Origin: Eubacterium sp.
GTDB taxonomy: Bacteria; Bacillota; Clostridia; Oscillospirales; Acutalibacteraceae
DNA: 64,000 nt
Reading direction: 5' to 3'
Assembly: GCA_029258375.1 (NCBI GenBank)
Contig: JARHZA010000001.1
Location: forward strand, 248,001 to 312,000
The stretch's first letter is position 1; each line of letters begins with the position of its first letter. Shown one piece after another: positions 1 through 10,355 of this stretch. A program made the position numbers and the translations under genes. Under the pieces are notes generated by a model, which saw only the letters and a list, made by a program, of their open reading frames with translations, did not search any database and was not told where the DNA came from.

Positions 1-110
1 AATGTCAATTATTAAAACATAAGGCAATATATTATCAAAAAGTTGATTTTTTGTTGTTTTTTACTACCCTATGTCAGTTGTTATAAAGTAAAAAATAAAA
101 AATTAAATTG

Positions 111-139
111 TTGACAAAAAGCGTATTCTTACTTATACT
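111..139 (+). promoter_or_regulatory. sigma-A-type promoter (TTGACA-17-TATACT) for riboswitch/antiporter transcript
   Basis: TTGACA at 111-116 and TATACT at 134-139 with 17-nt spacer. Confidence 0.75.
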
Positions 140-144
140 CTTTT

Positions 145-206
145 GTGGGAATGAGGTTCTCCCTTAGTTTTTACTAAAACTGCTTATTTTAGCTGATGAC
201 TTCTGC
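145..206 (+). ncRNA. fluoride riboswitch (crcB motif) aptamer
   Basis: GTGGGAATGAGGTTCTCCC...AAACTGCTTATTTTAGCTGATGACTTCTGC matches the fluoride aptamer consensus; lies directly upstream of a cation/proton antiporter. Confidence 0.88.
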
Positions 207-235
207 TTTTAACGCAGAAATTGTCAGCTTTTTTT
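192..235 (+). terminator. riboswitch expression-platform terminator
   Basis: GCTGATGACTTCTGC...GCAGAAATTGTCAGC stem followed by T7, overlapping the aptamer 3' side. Confidence 0.8.
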
Positions 236-304
236 GTTGTTATTAGAAAATTTTGTTAATTATACACACAAAAAAACATAAAAAATTTTTTAAGGAGAAA
301 TTTT

Positions 305-1510
305 ATGCTGCTTAGTATCGCTTTAATAATGTTGCTTGGAATGTTTATGGGGCAAATTTGTAAAAAAATACATCTTCCAAGTTTAATGGGAATGCTTATA
401 ACAGGTATTGTTCTTGGCCCTTATGTGCTTAATTTAATAGATTCGTCTATTTTAAATATTTCTGCAGAATTAAGAAAAATAGCACTTATAATTATTCTTA
501 CAAGGGCAGGCTTATCGTTAAAAATTGATGATTTAAAAAAAGTTGGCAGACCTGCAATTTTAATGTGTTTTGTTCCTGCTTGTTTTGAAATTTTAGGAAT
601 GATTTTGTTAGCACCAAAACTTCTTGGAGTGTCGGTTTTAGATGCTGCAATTATGGGCGCAGTTGTTGGTGCAGTTTCTCCTGCAGTTATTGTTCCCAAA
701 ATGATAAAAATTATGGAAGAAGGGTATGGCACAAATAAAAGTATTCCTCAACTTATACTTGCAGGTGCATCTGTTGATGATGTTTTTGTAATTGTAATGT
801 TTACTGCATTTACTGGTATGGCAAGTGGCGAGGGCATTTCTGCTAAAACTTTTATAGATATTCCAATTTCAATTGTTTTGGGTGTTTTAGTTGGTCTTGT
901 TGTTGGTGTTCTTTTAACTTTTCTTTTTAAAAAAATTCATATTCGTGACACTGCTAAAGTTATTATAATTCTTTGTGTTTCATTTATACTTGTTGCAGTT
1001 GCAGACAGTGTTTCAAACTTTGTTCACTTTGAACCTTTGATTTCTATTATGGTTATTGGAATAACACTTCAAAGTAAAAGAAAAGTTGTTGCAAATAGAC
1101 TTTCTTCAAAATTCAACAAACTTTGGGTTGGTGCAGAAGTTATGCTCTTTGTTCTTGTTGGGGCAACAGTAGATATTAAGTATGCCGTTTCTGCTGGGTT
1201 AATGGTTGTTGTTCTCATTTTTGGAGTTCTTTTGTTTAGAATGATTGGTGTTTTTGTTTGCCTTTTAAAAACAAAACTTACAGTTAAAGAAAGATTGTTT
1301 TGTATGATTGCATATTCGCCAAAAGCAACAGTTCAGGCAGCAATTGGTGGAGTTCCACTTGCAATGGGGCTTGGTTGTGGCAATATTGTTTTAACGGTTG
1401 CAGTTGTTGCAATTCTTATTACTGCCCCTCTTGGTGCGTTTTTAATTGATTTAACTTATAAAAAATTCCTTCAAAAGAAAATAAGCGAAAATAAAGAAAT
1501 TCAACAATAA
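305..1510 (+). CDS. cation:proton (Na+/H+) antiporter, CPA family
   Basis: multi-TM protein with GAVVGAVSPAVIVPKM and GASVDDVFVIV motifs. Confidence 0.85.
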   Translation: MLLSIALIMLLGMFMGQICKKIHLPSLMGMLITGIVLGPYVLNLIDSSILNISAELRKIALIIILTRAGLSLKIDDLKKVGRPAILMCFVPACFEILGMILLAPKLLGVSVLDAAIMGAVVGAVSPAVIVPKMIKIMEEGYGTNKSIPQLILAGASVDDVFVIVMFTAFTGMASGEGISAKTFIDIPISIVLGVLVGLVVGVLLTFLFKKIHIRDTAKVIIILCVSFILVAVADSVSNFVHFEPLISIMVIGITLQSKRKVVANRLSSKFNKLWVGAEVMLFVLVGATVDIKYAVSAGLMVVVLIFGVLLFRMIGVFVCLLKTKLTVKERLFCMIAYSPKATVQAAIGGVPLAMGLGCGNIVLTVAVVAILITAPLGAFLIDLTYKKFLQKKISENKEIQQ

Positions 1511-1563
1511 TAAGAATAAAATGTGTGGTTTTCCGCAAGTCTTGTTTAAAAATGTAGAAAAGT

Positions 1564-1597
1564 AAAAGGAGCGTATCAAGCGATACACTCCTTTTTT
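1564..1597. terminator. bidirectional terminator
   Basis: AAAAGGAGCGTATC/GATACACTCCTTTTTTT hairpin between convergent genes. Confidence 0.8.
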
Positions 1598-1633
1598 TAT
1601 TTATATTGAAAAATGTTAAATACTAAATAAATC

Positions 1634-3241
1634 TTAATATTTTTTAAGTTGATCCTCGTCAAATGTTTCAAGGAATTCATCGTAACTACCTTTGTGGTCA
1701 ACGATTTTGTCGCCAGAAATCTCAATAATTCTGTCTGCAACAGTTTGAATAAACTGGTGGTCGTGAGAAGTAAAGAGAACAGTTTCTGGGTAACGGATAA
1801 GACCGTTGTTAAGTGCAGTGATAGATTCAAGGTCAAGGTGGTTAGTAGGTTCATCAAGAATAAGAACGTTTGCACCACTAAGCATCATTTTGCAAAGCAT
1901 ACATCTAACACGTTCACCACCAGATAAAACGTTAGACATTTTAAGAGCATCATCGCCACTAAATAACATTCTGCCAAGCCAACTTCTAATATCTGTTTCA
2001 AGTGTTTGAGTTGTGTATTGTCTTAACCAGTCAATAAGGTTAAGGTTAACGCCGTCAAAGTAAGCGCTGTTATCACTAGGGAAATAACTTTGAGAAGTTG
2101 TAACACCCCACTTAAATTCGCCTTCATCTGGTTCCATTTCGCCCATAATAATTTTAAAGAGAGTAGTTTTTGCTACAACGTCAGAACCAACAAAAGCAAC
2201 TTTTTCTCTTGGATGAATAACAAAAGAAATATCATCAAGAACTTTTCTATCACCAATAGTTTTTGTAAGGTGGTCAACACGAAGTAAATCGTTACCACAT
2301 TCTCTGTCTGGTTTAAAGTCAACGTATGGGAAACGGCGAGAAGAAACAGGCATTTCAATCATTTCAAGTGCATCAAGTTGCTTTTTACGGCTTGTTGCTT
2401 GCTTAGATTTAGATGCGTTAGCACTAAAGCGCTGAATAAAGTCTTGTAATTCTTTAATCTTCTGTTCGTTCTTTTTGTTTTGGTCACGTTGTTGACGTTG
2501 ACGCATTTGTGTATATTCATACCAGAAATCGTAGTTACCAACATACATTTGAATTTTACCAAAGTCAACATCACAAATATGTGTGCAAACTTTGTTTAAG
2601 AAGTGACGGTCGTGAGATACAACAATAACGGTGTTCTCAAAGTCAAGTAAGAAGTTTTCAAGCCAGCGAATTGCTGATAAGTCAAGGTGGTTAGTAGGTT
2701 CGTCAAGAAGAAGAACGTCTGGGTTACCAAAAAGTGCTTTAGCAAGAAGTACCTTAACTTTAAGGTCTGAAGGGAGTTCAGCCATTTTAAGATAGTGGTA
2801 TTCATCTGTAACACCTAATTTGTTAAGCATAAATTCTGCGTCAGATTCAGCATTCCAGCCGTCTAAATCTGCAAATTCAGCCTCAAGTTCGCCTGCTTTA
2901 ATACCGTCTTCTTCGCTGAAATCAGGTTTTGCATAAAGAGCATCTTTTTCTTCCATAATTTCAATAAGACGAGGGTTACCCATCAAAACGGTTCTTACAA
3001 CTTCGCAATCGTCATATTTAAAGTGGTCCTGCTCAAGAACAGAAAGTCTTTCGCCAGGTGTCATAAAAACATCGCCTTTTTGAGGTTCAAGTTCGCCACT
3101 TAATACTTTTAAAAATGTAGATTTTCCTGCACCATTTGCACCAATAATACCATAACAGTTGCCCGGTGAGAATATAACATTTACTCTTTCAAAAAGAGCT
3201 TTTCCGCCAAACTGCACTGTAACATTGTTAGCTTGAATCAT
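1634..3241 (-). CDS. ABC-F family ATP-binding protein (YbiT-like)
   Basis: two NBDs, Walker A GANGAGKST in NBD1, LSGGE and LLDEPTNHLD motifs, no TM region. Confidence 0.9.
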   Translation of the reverse strand: MIQANNVTVQFGGKALFERVNVIFSPGNCYGIIGANGAGKSTFLKVLSGELEPQKGDVFMTPGERLSVLEQDHFKYDDCEVVRTVLMGNPRLIEIMEEKDALYAKPDFSEEDGIKAGELEAEFADLDGWNAESDAEFMLNKLGVTDEYHYLKMAELPSDLKVKVLLAKALFGNPDVLLLDEPTNHLDLSAIRWLENFLLDFENTVIVVSHDRHFLNKVCTHICDVDFGKIQMYVGNYDFWYEYTQMRQRQQRDQNKKNEQKIKELQDFIQRFSANASKSKQATSRKKQLDALEMIEMPVSSRRFPYVDFKPDRECGNDLLRVDHLTKTIGDRKVLDDISFVIHPREKVAFVGSDVVAKTTLFKIIMGEMEPDEGEFKWGVTTSQSYFPSDNSAYFDGVNLNLIDWLRQYTTQTLETDIRSWLGRMLFSGDDALKMSNVLSGGERVRCMLCKMMLSGANVLILDEPTNHLDLESITALNNGLIRYPETVLFTSHDHQFIQTVADRIIEISGDKIVDHKGSYDEFLETFDEDQLKKY

Positions 3242-3432
3242 AAATTGTTCCTCCTGAAAAAATATGTTTTAATAATTCTTTAAGTCTTTTATTGCCTATG
3301 GTATTTTACTACACTTATATATTAAATACAAGTATAATTTATTGTATACTCTATTTTATGGGTGTTTTTGTGTTGATTTTGAAAGGTTATGTATGTATAA
3401 TATAGTTGATTATTTTTGAGCGAGGATTACTT

Positions 3433-4080
3433 ATGGATATAAAAATTTCACCATCAATGCTTTCGGCAGATTTTGCAAATCTTGAAAAAGACCTTAAAAG
3501 GTGTGAAGATGCTGGATCAGACTTAATTCATCTTGATGTTATGGACGGTCATTTCGTTCCAAATATAACTATTGGTGCGCCTGTAATTAAGGCAATGAAA
3601 AAGGTTTCAAATGTTCCTTTTGATGTTCATTTAATGATTTCAGAACCACTTAAATATATTAAAGATTTTGCTGATGCTGGTGCAGATATTATTACTTTTC
3701 ACGTTGAAAGTGATAGCGATGTAAACGAAACAATAGATAAAATTATTGAATGTGGTTGTAAACCAGCACTTTCAGTAAAACCAAACACACCTATTGATGC
3801 TGTTTACCCTTATGTTGATAAACTTGCAATGGTGCTTGTTATGACTGTTGAGCCAGGTTTTGGCGGACAGAGTTTTATGGCAGATATGATGCCAAAAATT
3901 GAAAAACTTCGTGCCGATTATCCAACTCTTGATATTCAAGTAGACGGTGGAGTTAACACAGAAACTGTTAAAACTTGTGCAAAGGCAGGCGCAAATATTT
4001 TTGTAGCAGGCTCTGCTGTATTTTCAAGTGATGATATGGCTAAAACAATTATGGAACTTAAAGAAAACGCAAAACAGTAA
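3433..4080 (+). CDS. rpe: ribulose-phosphate 3-epimerase
   Basis: MDIKISPSMLSADFANLEKDL, HLDVMDGHFVPNIT, VEPGFGGQSF, QVDGGVN motifs; the ORF-track start is 27 nt upstream. Confidence 0.95.
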   Translation: MDIKISPSMLSADFANLEKDLKRCEDAGSDLIHLDVMDGHFVPNITIGAPVIKAMKKVSNVPFDVHLMISEPLKYIKDFADAGADIITFHVESDSDVNETIDKIIECGCKPALSVKPNTPIDAVYPYVDKLAMVLVMTVEPGFGGQSFMADMMPKIEKLRADYPTLDIQVDGGVNTETVKTCAKAGANIFVAGSAVFSSDDMAKTIMELKENAKQ

Positions 4081-4091
4081 GGCGGTTCAAT

Positions 4092-5234
4092 ATGAATAAA
4101 AAGCGATCAAAGAAAAAGCGCTTTTATAAAAATGCTAAGCGTAACCAGGTCTGGACAGAAGAAGTTCAGGGCAGGGAAATAGATTTTGCTGATAAATATG
4201 TTTATGACGGAATTTATACAGATAAATACGACTATATGCGTCCTAAACAAAAAAGAAAAAAGTATTTTAACAAAAATAATGTTATTAGTTTCTTTAAAAA
4301 ATTCGGTATAGTAGTTCTTTGCTTATTGGTGTTTAATGTTGGCTATATTTTTATGAATGTTTATATGCAGCGTCATTCAATGCCAGTTGTTGCTGAAAAT
4401 GAAGAGGAAGTTGTTGAACCTGCTTTAAACGAAGTTGCATTTGATTTAAAATCTAAGTATGTAGAAAGTGTTTCTTTTGACGGTGGTGTTATGCTTGATG
4501 CTGTTATAACAGACCTTCAAGCAAATGGTTATAACAGTGTTGCTTTTGATGTTAAGCGTGAAGAGGGAACAATCGGTTATAAAAGTGCCCTTGCAAATGT
4601 TGATACTTTTGGTGCAATAGCTTTTCCGGCAACTAATTTAAAAGGCTCGGTTGCAAAACTTGCAAATGAAGATATACTTACTGTTGGTATAGTTCACTGC
4701 TACCGTGATAACCTTGTGCCTTCTGTTCAAAAGTCGGCAGCAATAATTGGTAAAAACGGTCTTGTTTATAAAGATTCAAGAGATAACACTTATCTTAATC
4801 CAGATTTAGATATAACATATAACTACATTAAAGGCATTATACAAGAAGCATACGATATGGGTGTAAAAATTTTTGTGCTTGATGATGTCAACTTGCCAAG
4901 TTCAATAAGTGATAATTATAATGACGGATTTGAAAATCTTGCAAAACGTCTTTATAAAGATATTGGCACAGATATTAAACTACTTGAAGCTGTTAATGTT
5001 GAACTTAAAAGTTTTGCTCCTGAAGAGAGCACAACTTCAAAAGACCAAACAAACGATAGCAATGAAAATAAACAAAATAAAAAACCAGATAAAAAAGATG
5101 ATGAAATATCACAAAAGCTCAGCAGTAACCTAAATAACAACCAAATTTATTTTGTTAAAACATCTGCTGAAAAAAATGTTATTAAACAAAAAGTGGAGGA
5201 ACATGGAATAAGTAATTTTATTCTGTCTGATTGA
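4092..5234 (+). CDS. membrane-anchored protein with possible TIM-barrel glycoside-hydrolase-like domain
   Basis: basic N-terminus, one TM helix, then an extracytoplasmic domain; family call tentative. Confidence 0.45.
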   Translation: MNKKRSKKKRFYKNAKRNQVWTEEVQGREIDFADKYVYDGIYTDKYDYMRPKQKRKKYFNKNNVISFFKKFGIVVLCLLVFNVGYIFMNVYMQRHSMPVVAENEEEVVEPALNEVAFDLKSKYVESVSFDGGVMLDAVITDLQANGYNSVAFDVKREEGTIGYKSALANVDTFGAIAFPATNLKGSVAKLANEDILTVGIVHCYRDNLVPSVQKSAAIIGKNGLVYKDSRDNTYLNPDLDITYNYIKGIIQEAYDMGVKIFVLDDVNLPSSISDNYNDGFENLAKRLYKDIGTDIKLLEAVNVELKSFAPEESTTSKDQTNDSNENKQNKKPDKKDDEISQKLSSNLNNNQIYFVKTSAEKNVIKQKVEEHGISNFILSD

Positions 5235-5236
5235 GA

Positions 5237-6067
5237 ATGAAAAAAACTCTTGTTGCTATTTGCGTGGTAATTACCACATTTTTTTCTTCTTTTACAGCAT
5301 TGGCAAATGTAGCACCTATATCAAATGCACCTTATCTTGAAAGTGTTACTTTTGAAAATGCAACAATTGAAGGCGGATTTGATAAAAATAAAACTGTATA
5401 TAACATAGAGCTTAATAATCCTTCAAACAGTCCATTGCTTAAAGATTATTCTGTTAATGGCAAGGCAAAGTTGTTTATGACTTATGATTATGATGATTCA
5501 AACCATCAAAAAGGCATAATTTTAACATTGTCTTTTGAAAATGGCAGCATAATATACACATTTAATTACTCAAATGCAGTTGATTATAAAGTTACAAACA
5601 ATGCAAATTTAGCTGCACTTGGCTGTGACTACGGCGAAGTGCAACCAAAACTAAATAAAGAGGACACAAACTATAAACTTTACATACCTTCTGATCTTAC
5701 AACAATTTCTATTATGCCAATAACAGAAGATGTTAACGCATACTGTGCTCCTTTAAATATTGAGTTAAATCAAGATCAAGAGCCAGAAATTAAAATGACT
5801 GTTAAAGCATCTGATGGATCTACTAAAAATTATAAGTTTAAAGTTAAAAGAATAGAAAAAACAGTTGAACAAGTTGATGAAGAAATGAAGCAAGAGGACT
5901 ATGTTTCTTTTTTAGATGGTGAAATGTTTCATCAAAAACCAGCATTTTTTGTTATAATTGGTGCTGTTATTGTTGGAATTATAGTTATAATTGTTCTTGC
6001 TATTGTTACAAAGCGATATATCATAAGCCCTTATGATAATGATGAAAAGAATTTTTATTCAAAGTAA
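5237..6067 (+). CDS. secreted/membrane-anchored protein with cadherin-like beta-sandwich type repeats
   Basis: signal peptide, repeat-like segments (LESVTFENATIEGGFDKNKTVYNIEL; KEDTNYKLYIPSDLTTISIMP), C-terminal TM. Confidence 0.55.
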   Translation: MKKTLVAICVVITTFFSSFTALANVAPISNAPYLESVTFENATIEGGFDKNKTVYNIELNNPSNSPLLKDYSVNGKAKLFMTYDYDDSNHQKGIILTLSFENGSIIYTFNYSNAVDYKVTNNANLAALGCDYGEVQPKLNKEDTNYKLYIPSDLTTISIMPITEDVNAYCAPLNIELNQDQEPEIKMTVKASDGSTKNYKFKVKRIEKTVEQVDEEMKQEDYVSFLDGEMFHQKPAFFVIIGAVIVGIIVIIVLAIVTKRYIISPYDNDEKNFYSK

Positions 6068-6172
6068 TTAGAAACAGGCAAAAGCCTTGCATATAAAAAA
6101 AGTAAACAGTTATGTTGTTTTTTTAAGCAAAATAATATAACAGATATAAATTTATGAAAAGGAAGTGATTCT

Positions 6173-7546
6173 GTGGATTTTGATGAAATGATGGAGTGTA
6201 TTGATGAACTCCATAAAAACCGCAACTTGAGGGAGTTAAAAAAGTATTTAAACGAAATAAATCCCGCAGATATCGCCCAACTTCTTGAAAGTATAGACGA
6301 TGAAAAAAAGAGAGTATTTCTTTTTAGAATGTTATCAAAAGAAACAGCTGCAGAAACATTTGTAGAATTTGATTTTGATACGCAAGAAAATTTAATTCGT
6401 GCATTTTCTGATACAGAACTTAAAGAAGTGCTTGATGAGATTTATATTGACGATGCTGCCGATATTATAGAAGAAATGCCGGCATCTATTGTTAAACGTA
6501 TTCTTAGAAATACAGATACTGAAACAAGAGAAGCAATTAACACAATCCTTAAATATCCAGAGGATTCAGCAGGCTCTATTATGACACCTGAGTTTGTTGA
6601 CCTTAAAAAAGATATGACTGTTAGTGATGCTTTTAAACGTATTCGTAGAACAGGTGTTGATAAGGAAACAATTTATACCTGCTATGTTACAGATGAATCA
6701 AGGCATTTGATTGGTGTTACAACCGTTAGGGAACTTTTTCTAAATGATTATGATGATACTATTGAAGATTTTATGGAAACAAATGTAATTTCCATAAATA
6801 CTCTTGATGACCAGGAAACTGCATCAAGGGCACTTTCAAAGTATGACTTCCTTGCGATGCCAGTTGTTGATATGGAAAACAGACTTGTTGGTATTATTAC
6901 AGTAGACGATGCTATTGACGTTCTCCAAGAAGAAAACACAGAGGATATCCAAAAAATGGCTGCTATTGTGCCAACAGATACACCATATCTTAAAACAAGC
7001 GTTATTGAAACATGGAAAAAACGTATTCCGTGGCTACTTCTTCTTATGGTATCTGCAACAATTACAAGTCAAATTTTAACAGTATTTGAAAATAAACTTT
7101 CAGCACTTTCTGTTCTTATTGCATTTATTCCAATGCTTATGGATACTGGTGGTAACTCTGGTGGTCAGGCAAGTGTAACTATTATTCGTTCACTTTCTCT
7201 TGGCGAAATAGATTTAAAAGATATTTTCAAAGTTATTTGGAAAGAGTTCCAAGTTGCAGTTGTTTGCGGTATTTCTCTTTCACTTGTTTGTTTTGCAAAG
7301 TTAATGTTGCTTGATAGAATAATTTTTGGCAATAGCGAAATAACTTTTGCAGTTGCTTTTGTTGTAAGTTTAACAATATTTATTGAAATTATTTGTGCAA
7401 AGATAATTGGTTGTACTCTTCCTATTTTTGCAAAAAAATTAGGCTTTGACCCTGCTGTTATGGCAAGTCCATTTATTACAACTATTGTAGATGCAGTTTC
7501 ACTTCTAATTTACTTTGGCTTTGCAACACTTATTTTAAGTATATAG
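6173..7546 (+). CDS. mgtE: magnesium transporter MgtE
   Basis: MgtE N domain, CBS pair, C-terminal TM domain with PMLMDTGGNSGGQASVTIIRSL; GTG start. Confidence 0.95.
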   Translation: MDFDEMMECIDELHKNRNLRELKKYLNEINPADIAQLLESIDDEKKRVFLFRMLSKETAAETFVEFDFDTQENLIRAFSDTELKEVLDEIYIDDAADIIEEMPASIVKRILRNTDTETREAINTILKYPEDSAGSIMTPEFVDLKKDMTVSDAFKRIRRTGVDKETIYTCYVTDESRHLIGVTTVRELFLNDYDDTIEDFMETNVISINTLDDQETASRALSKYDFLAMPVVDMENRLVGIITVDDAIDVLQEENTEDIQKMAAIVPTDTPYLKTSVIETWKKRIPWLLLLMVSATITSQILTVFENKLSALSVLIAFIPMLMDTGGNSGGQASVTIIRSLSLGEIDLKDIFKVIWKEFQVAVVCGISLSLVCFAKLMLLDRIIFGNSEITFAVAFVVSLTIFIEIICAKIIGCTLPIFAKKLGFDPAVMASPFITTIVDAVSLLIYFGFATLILSI

Positions 7547-7624
7547 GCATATATAATGTTTTAAATATATATACTATTATGTATAGTAGTTGTATAACTT
7601 TTAATTAAACATAATAAATAAAGA

Positions 7625-7656
7625 AAAACGGCTTGTAAAAACAAGCCGTTTTTTTT
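7625..7656. terminator. bidirectional terminator
   Basis: AAAACGGCTTGT-aaaa-ACAAGCCGTTTTTTTT. Confidence 0.85.
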
Positions 7657-8179
7657 AATCTAAATATAAAACAATTTTATTTGATTCAATTGTTTTTTTT
7701 ACATCAATAACTCTTTGATTTTCAGAGCCTCTAAATTTTAAACTTATATTTTTTTGTTCTTTTATAAATTTACCGTCAACAAGAACATCTATAAGTTTAA
7801 GCATTTCTGTTGAAATATCGGTGTATGCACGAGATTCTTTTTTACCAGTTATTTCTTCAATAGTAAAACCACTGTAACACCAAATAGTTTTAAGTGGAAA
7901 TTCCTTTTTAAATCTTTTAATAAAATCTAAAAGAATTGGTTGGTTTTCTGGTTCAAAAGGTTCTCCACCTAAAAGAGATAGCCCTGCAATCCATGTTGGT
8001 TTAACGGAATCGAAAATATAGTTTACAGTTTCTTCTGTAAAAGGGTTTCCGTATTCAAAGTCCCACGCCATATAGTTAAAGCAGTCTGGGCAGTGATGAC
8101 GGCAACCTGATACAAAAAGAGAGGTGCGAACGCCCTCTCCGTTTGCAATGTCGTTAGTTTTTATTTCTGCAACATTCAT
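7655..8179 (-). CDS. nrdG: anaerobic ribonucleoside-triphosphate reductase activating protein
   Basis: radical SAM CRHHCPDC motif; adjacent to nrdD; start revised to MNVAEIK. Confidence 0.92.
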   Translation of the reverse strand: MNVAEIKTNDIANGEGVRTSLFVSGCRHHCPDCFNYMAWDFEYGNPFTEETVNYIFDSVKPTWIAGLSLLGGEPFEPENQPILLDFIKRFKKEFPLKTIWCYSGFTIEEITGKKESRAYTDISTEMLKLIDVLVDGKFIKEQKNISLKFRGSENQRVIDVKKTIESNKIVLYLD

Positions 8180-8183
8180 TGTA

Positions 8184-10355
8184 TTAAAGGTGTAAAACTC
8201 TGTCCTTAATTTCTTGAGTTCTGCCCTGATTCCAGTATTGAGTGCCAATATAACCACAAGTACGTCTTGCAACGTTCATCTTGTCTTGGTCCTCGTTACC
8301 GCATTTAGGGCAACGCCAAATGAGTTTGCCGTCTTTTTCTATAATTTCGATTTCTCCGTCATATTCGCAACACTGGCAAAAGTCGCTCTTTGTGTTAAGT
8401 TCAGCATACATAATATGGTCATAAATATACTGCATAACACTTAAAACAGCAGGAATATTATCTTGCATATTAGGAACTTCAACGTAACTAATAGCACCAC
8501 CTGGTGAAAGTCGTTGGAACTCAGCTTCAAATGAAAGTTTTGAGAATGCGTCAATTTCTTCAGAAACGTGAACGTGGTAGCTGTTTGTTATGTAGTTCTT
8601 ATCTGTAACACCTTCAATAATGCCAAAACGTTTTTGAAGGCATTTAGCAAATTTATAAGTTGTTGATTCAAGTGGAGTACCGTAAACAGAAAAGTCAATA
8701 TTTTCTTTTGCTTTCCATTCAGCACAAGCGTCGTTAAGTTTTTGCATAACTGAAAGTGCAAAATCTTTTGCGTCTTCATCTGTATGGCTCTTGCCAGTCA
8801 TATATTTAACACATTCATAAAGGCCAGCATAACCAAGAGAAATTGTTGAGTAACCACCAAAAAGAAGTTTATCAATAACTTCGCCTTTTTTAAGTCTTGC
8901 AAGTGCACCATATTGCCATAAAATAGGGGCAACATCGCTTGGTGTGCCAAGAAGTCTGTTGTGACGGCACATTAAAGCACGGTAGCAAAGATCAAGTCTT
9001 TCATCAAAAATCTGCCAGAACTTGTTCATATCTTTTCCAGATGAGCAAGCAACGTCAACAAGGTTAATAGTAACAACACCTTGGTTGAAACGACCATAAT
9101 ATTTTTGCTGGTTTGTTTCAGGGTCAACATAAGGTGTAAGGAAAGAACGGCATCCCATACAAGTGTAAACGGCTGAATTACCATTTTTATCAATTTTAAG
9201 TTCTTTCATTTTCTTTGCTGAAATGTAGTCTGGAACCATACGCTTTGCAGTACATTCAGCAGCAAGTTTTGTAACATCCCAATATTTTGTGCCTTCTTTG
9301 ATATTATCTTCATCAAGAACGTAAATAAGTTTAGGGAATGCAGGTGTAATCCAAACACCTTTTTCGTTTTTAACGCCTTTAATTCTTTGACGTAAAACTT
9401 CTTCAATGATTAACTTAAGGTCATCTCTTGTTTGACCTTCTGGAACTTCATCAAGATACATAAATACTGTAACGAAAGGTGCTTGACCATTAGTTGTCAT
9501 AAGGGTGATAACTTGGTATTGAATCATTTGAACACCACGGTTAATTTCATCTTTAACACGAAGTTCTGTAATTTTGTTAATTTGTTCTTCAGTTGGTTCA
9601 ATGCCAGTAGCCTCTAATTCTCTGCGAACGTCTCTTTTAAACTTTTGACGGCTTAATTCAACGAATGGTGCAAGGTGAGAAAGGCTAATGCTTTGACCAC
9701 CGTATTGGCTTGATGCAATTTGTGCAATAATTTGAGTTGCAATATTGCAGGCAGTAGAAAATGAATGAGGTTTTTCAATCATTGTGCCAGAAATAACTGT
9801 TCCGTTTTGAAGCATATCTTCAAGGTTTACAAGGTCACAGTTGTGCATATGTTGTGCAAAATAGTCTGCATCGTGGAAGTGGATTAAACCATTTTCGTGA
9901 GCCTCAACAATATCTTGAGGTAAAAGAATTCTTTTTGTAAGGTCCTTAGAAACTTCGCCAGCCATATAGTCACGTTGAACACTGTTAACTGTTGGGTTTT
10001 TATTTGAATTTTCTTGTTTAACTTCTTCGTTGTTACATTCAATAAGAGAAAGAATTTGGTTGTCAGTTGTGTTTGATTTACGAACAAGTTCACGGTTGTA
10101 ACGATATTTTACATATCTTCTTGCAACGTCAAACGCACCCTGTGCCATAATTTGGTTTTCTACTATATCTTGAATTTCTTCAACAGAAAGAGCTCTGTTT
10201 GATTTTTGTGTTTTAAATTCAACATATTCTGCAATGTCTTTAATTTGCGCCGCTGTAAGTTCCTCTTTATCAGAAGCGTTTGCTTTTGTTATAGCAACTA
10301 TGATTTTGTTTATATCAAAATCTGCTTCTGAGCCATTTCTTTTAATGATCTTCAT
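8184..10355 (-). CDS. nrdD: anaerobic ribonucleoside-triphosphate reductase
   Basis: N-terminal ATP-cone, C-terminal Zn cysteines (CQCC...CPKC) and glycyl-radical RRTCGYIG. Confidence 0.95.
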   Translation of the reverse strand: MKIIKRNGSEADFDINKIIVAITKANASDKEELTAAQIKDIAEYVEFKTQKSNRALSVEEIQDIVENQIMAQGAFDVARRYVKYRYNRELVRKSNTTDNQILSLIECNNEEVKQENSNKNPTVNSVQRDYMAGEVSKDLTKRILLPQDIVEAHENGLIHFHDADYFAQHMHNCDLVNLEDMLQNGTVISGTMIEKPHSFSTACNIATQIIAQIASSQYGGQSISLSHLAPFVELSRQKFKRDVRRELEATGIEPTEEQINKITELRVKDEINRGVQMIQYQVITLMTTNGQAPFVTVFMYLDEVPEGQTRDDLKLIIEEVLRQRIKGVKNEKGVWITPAFPKLIYVLDEDNIKEGTKYWDVTKLAAECTAKRMVPDYISAKKMKELKIDKNGNSAVYTCMGCRSFLTPYVDPETNQQKYYGRFNQGVVTINLVDVACSSGKDMNKFWQIFDERLDLCYRALMCRHNRLLGTPSDVAPILWQYGALARLKKGEVIDKLLFGGYSTISLGYAGLYECVKYMTGKSHTDEDAKDFALSVMQKLNDACAEWKAKENIDFSVYGTPLESTTYKFAKCLQKRFGIIEGVTDKNYITNSYHVHVSEEIDAFSKLSFEAEFQRLSPGGAISYVEVPNMQDNIPAVLSVMQYIYDHIMYAELNTKSDFCQCCEYDGEIEIIEKDGKLIWRCPKCGNEDQDKMNVARRTCGYIGTQYWNQGRTQEIKDRVLHL

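Noticed and set aside
8214-8444. plus-strand ORF opposite nrdD/nrdG junction
   Set aside because: Antisense to conserved cysteine-rich C-terminus of nrdD.
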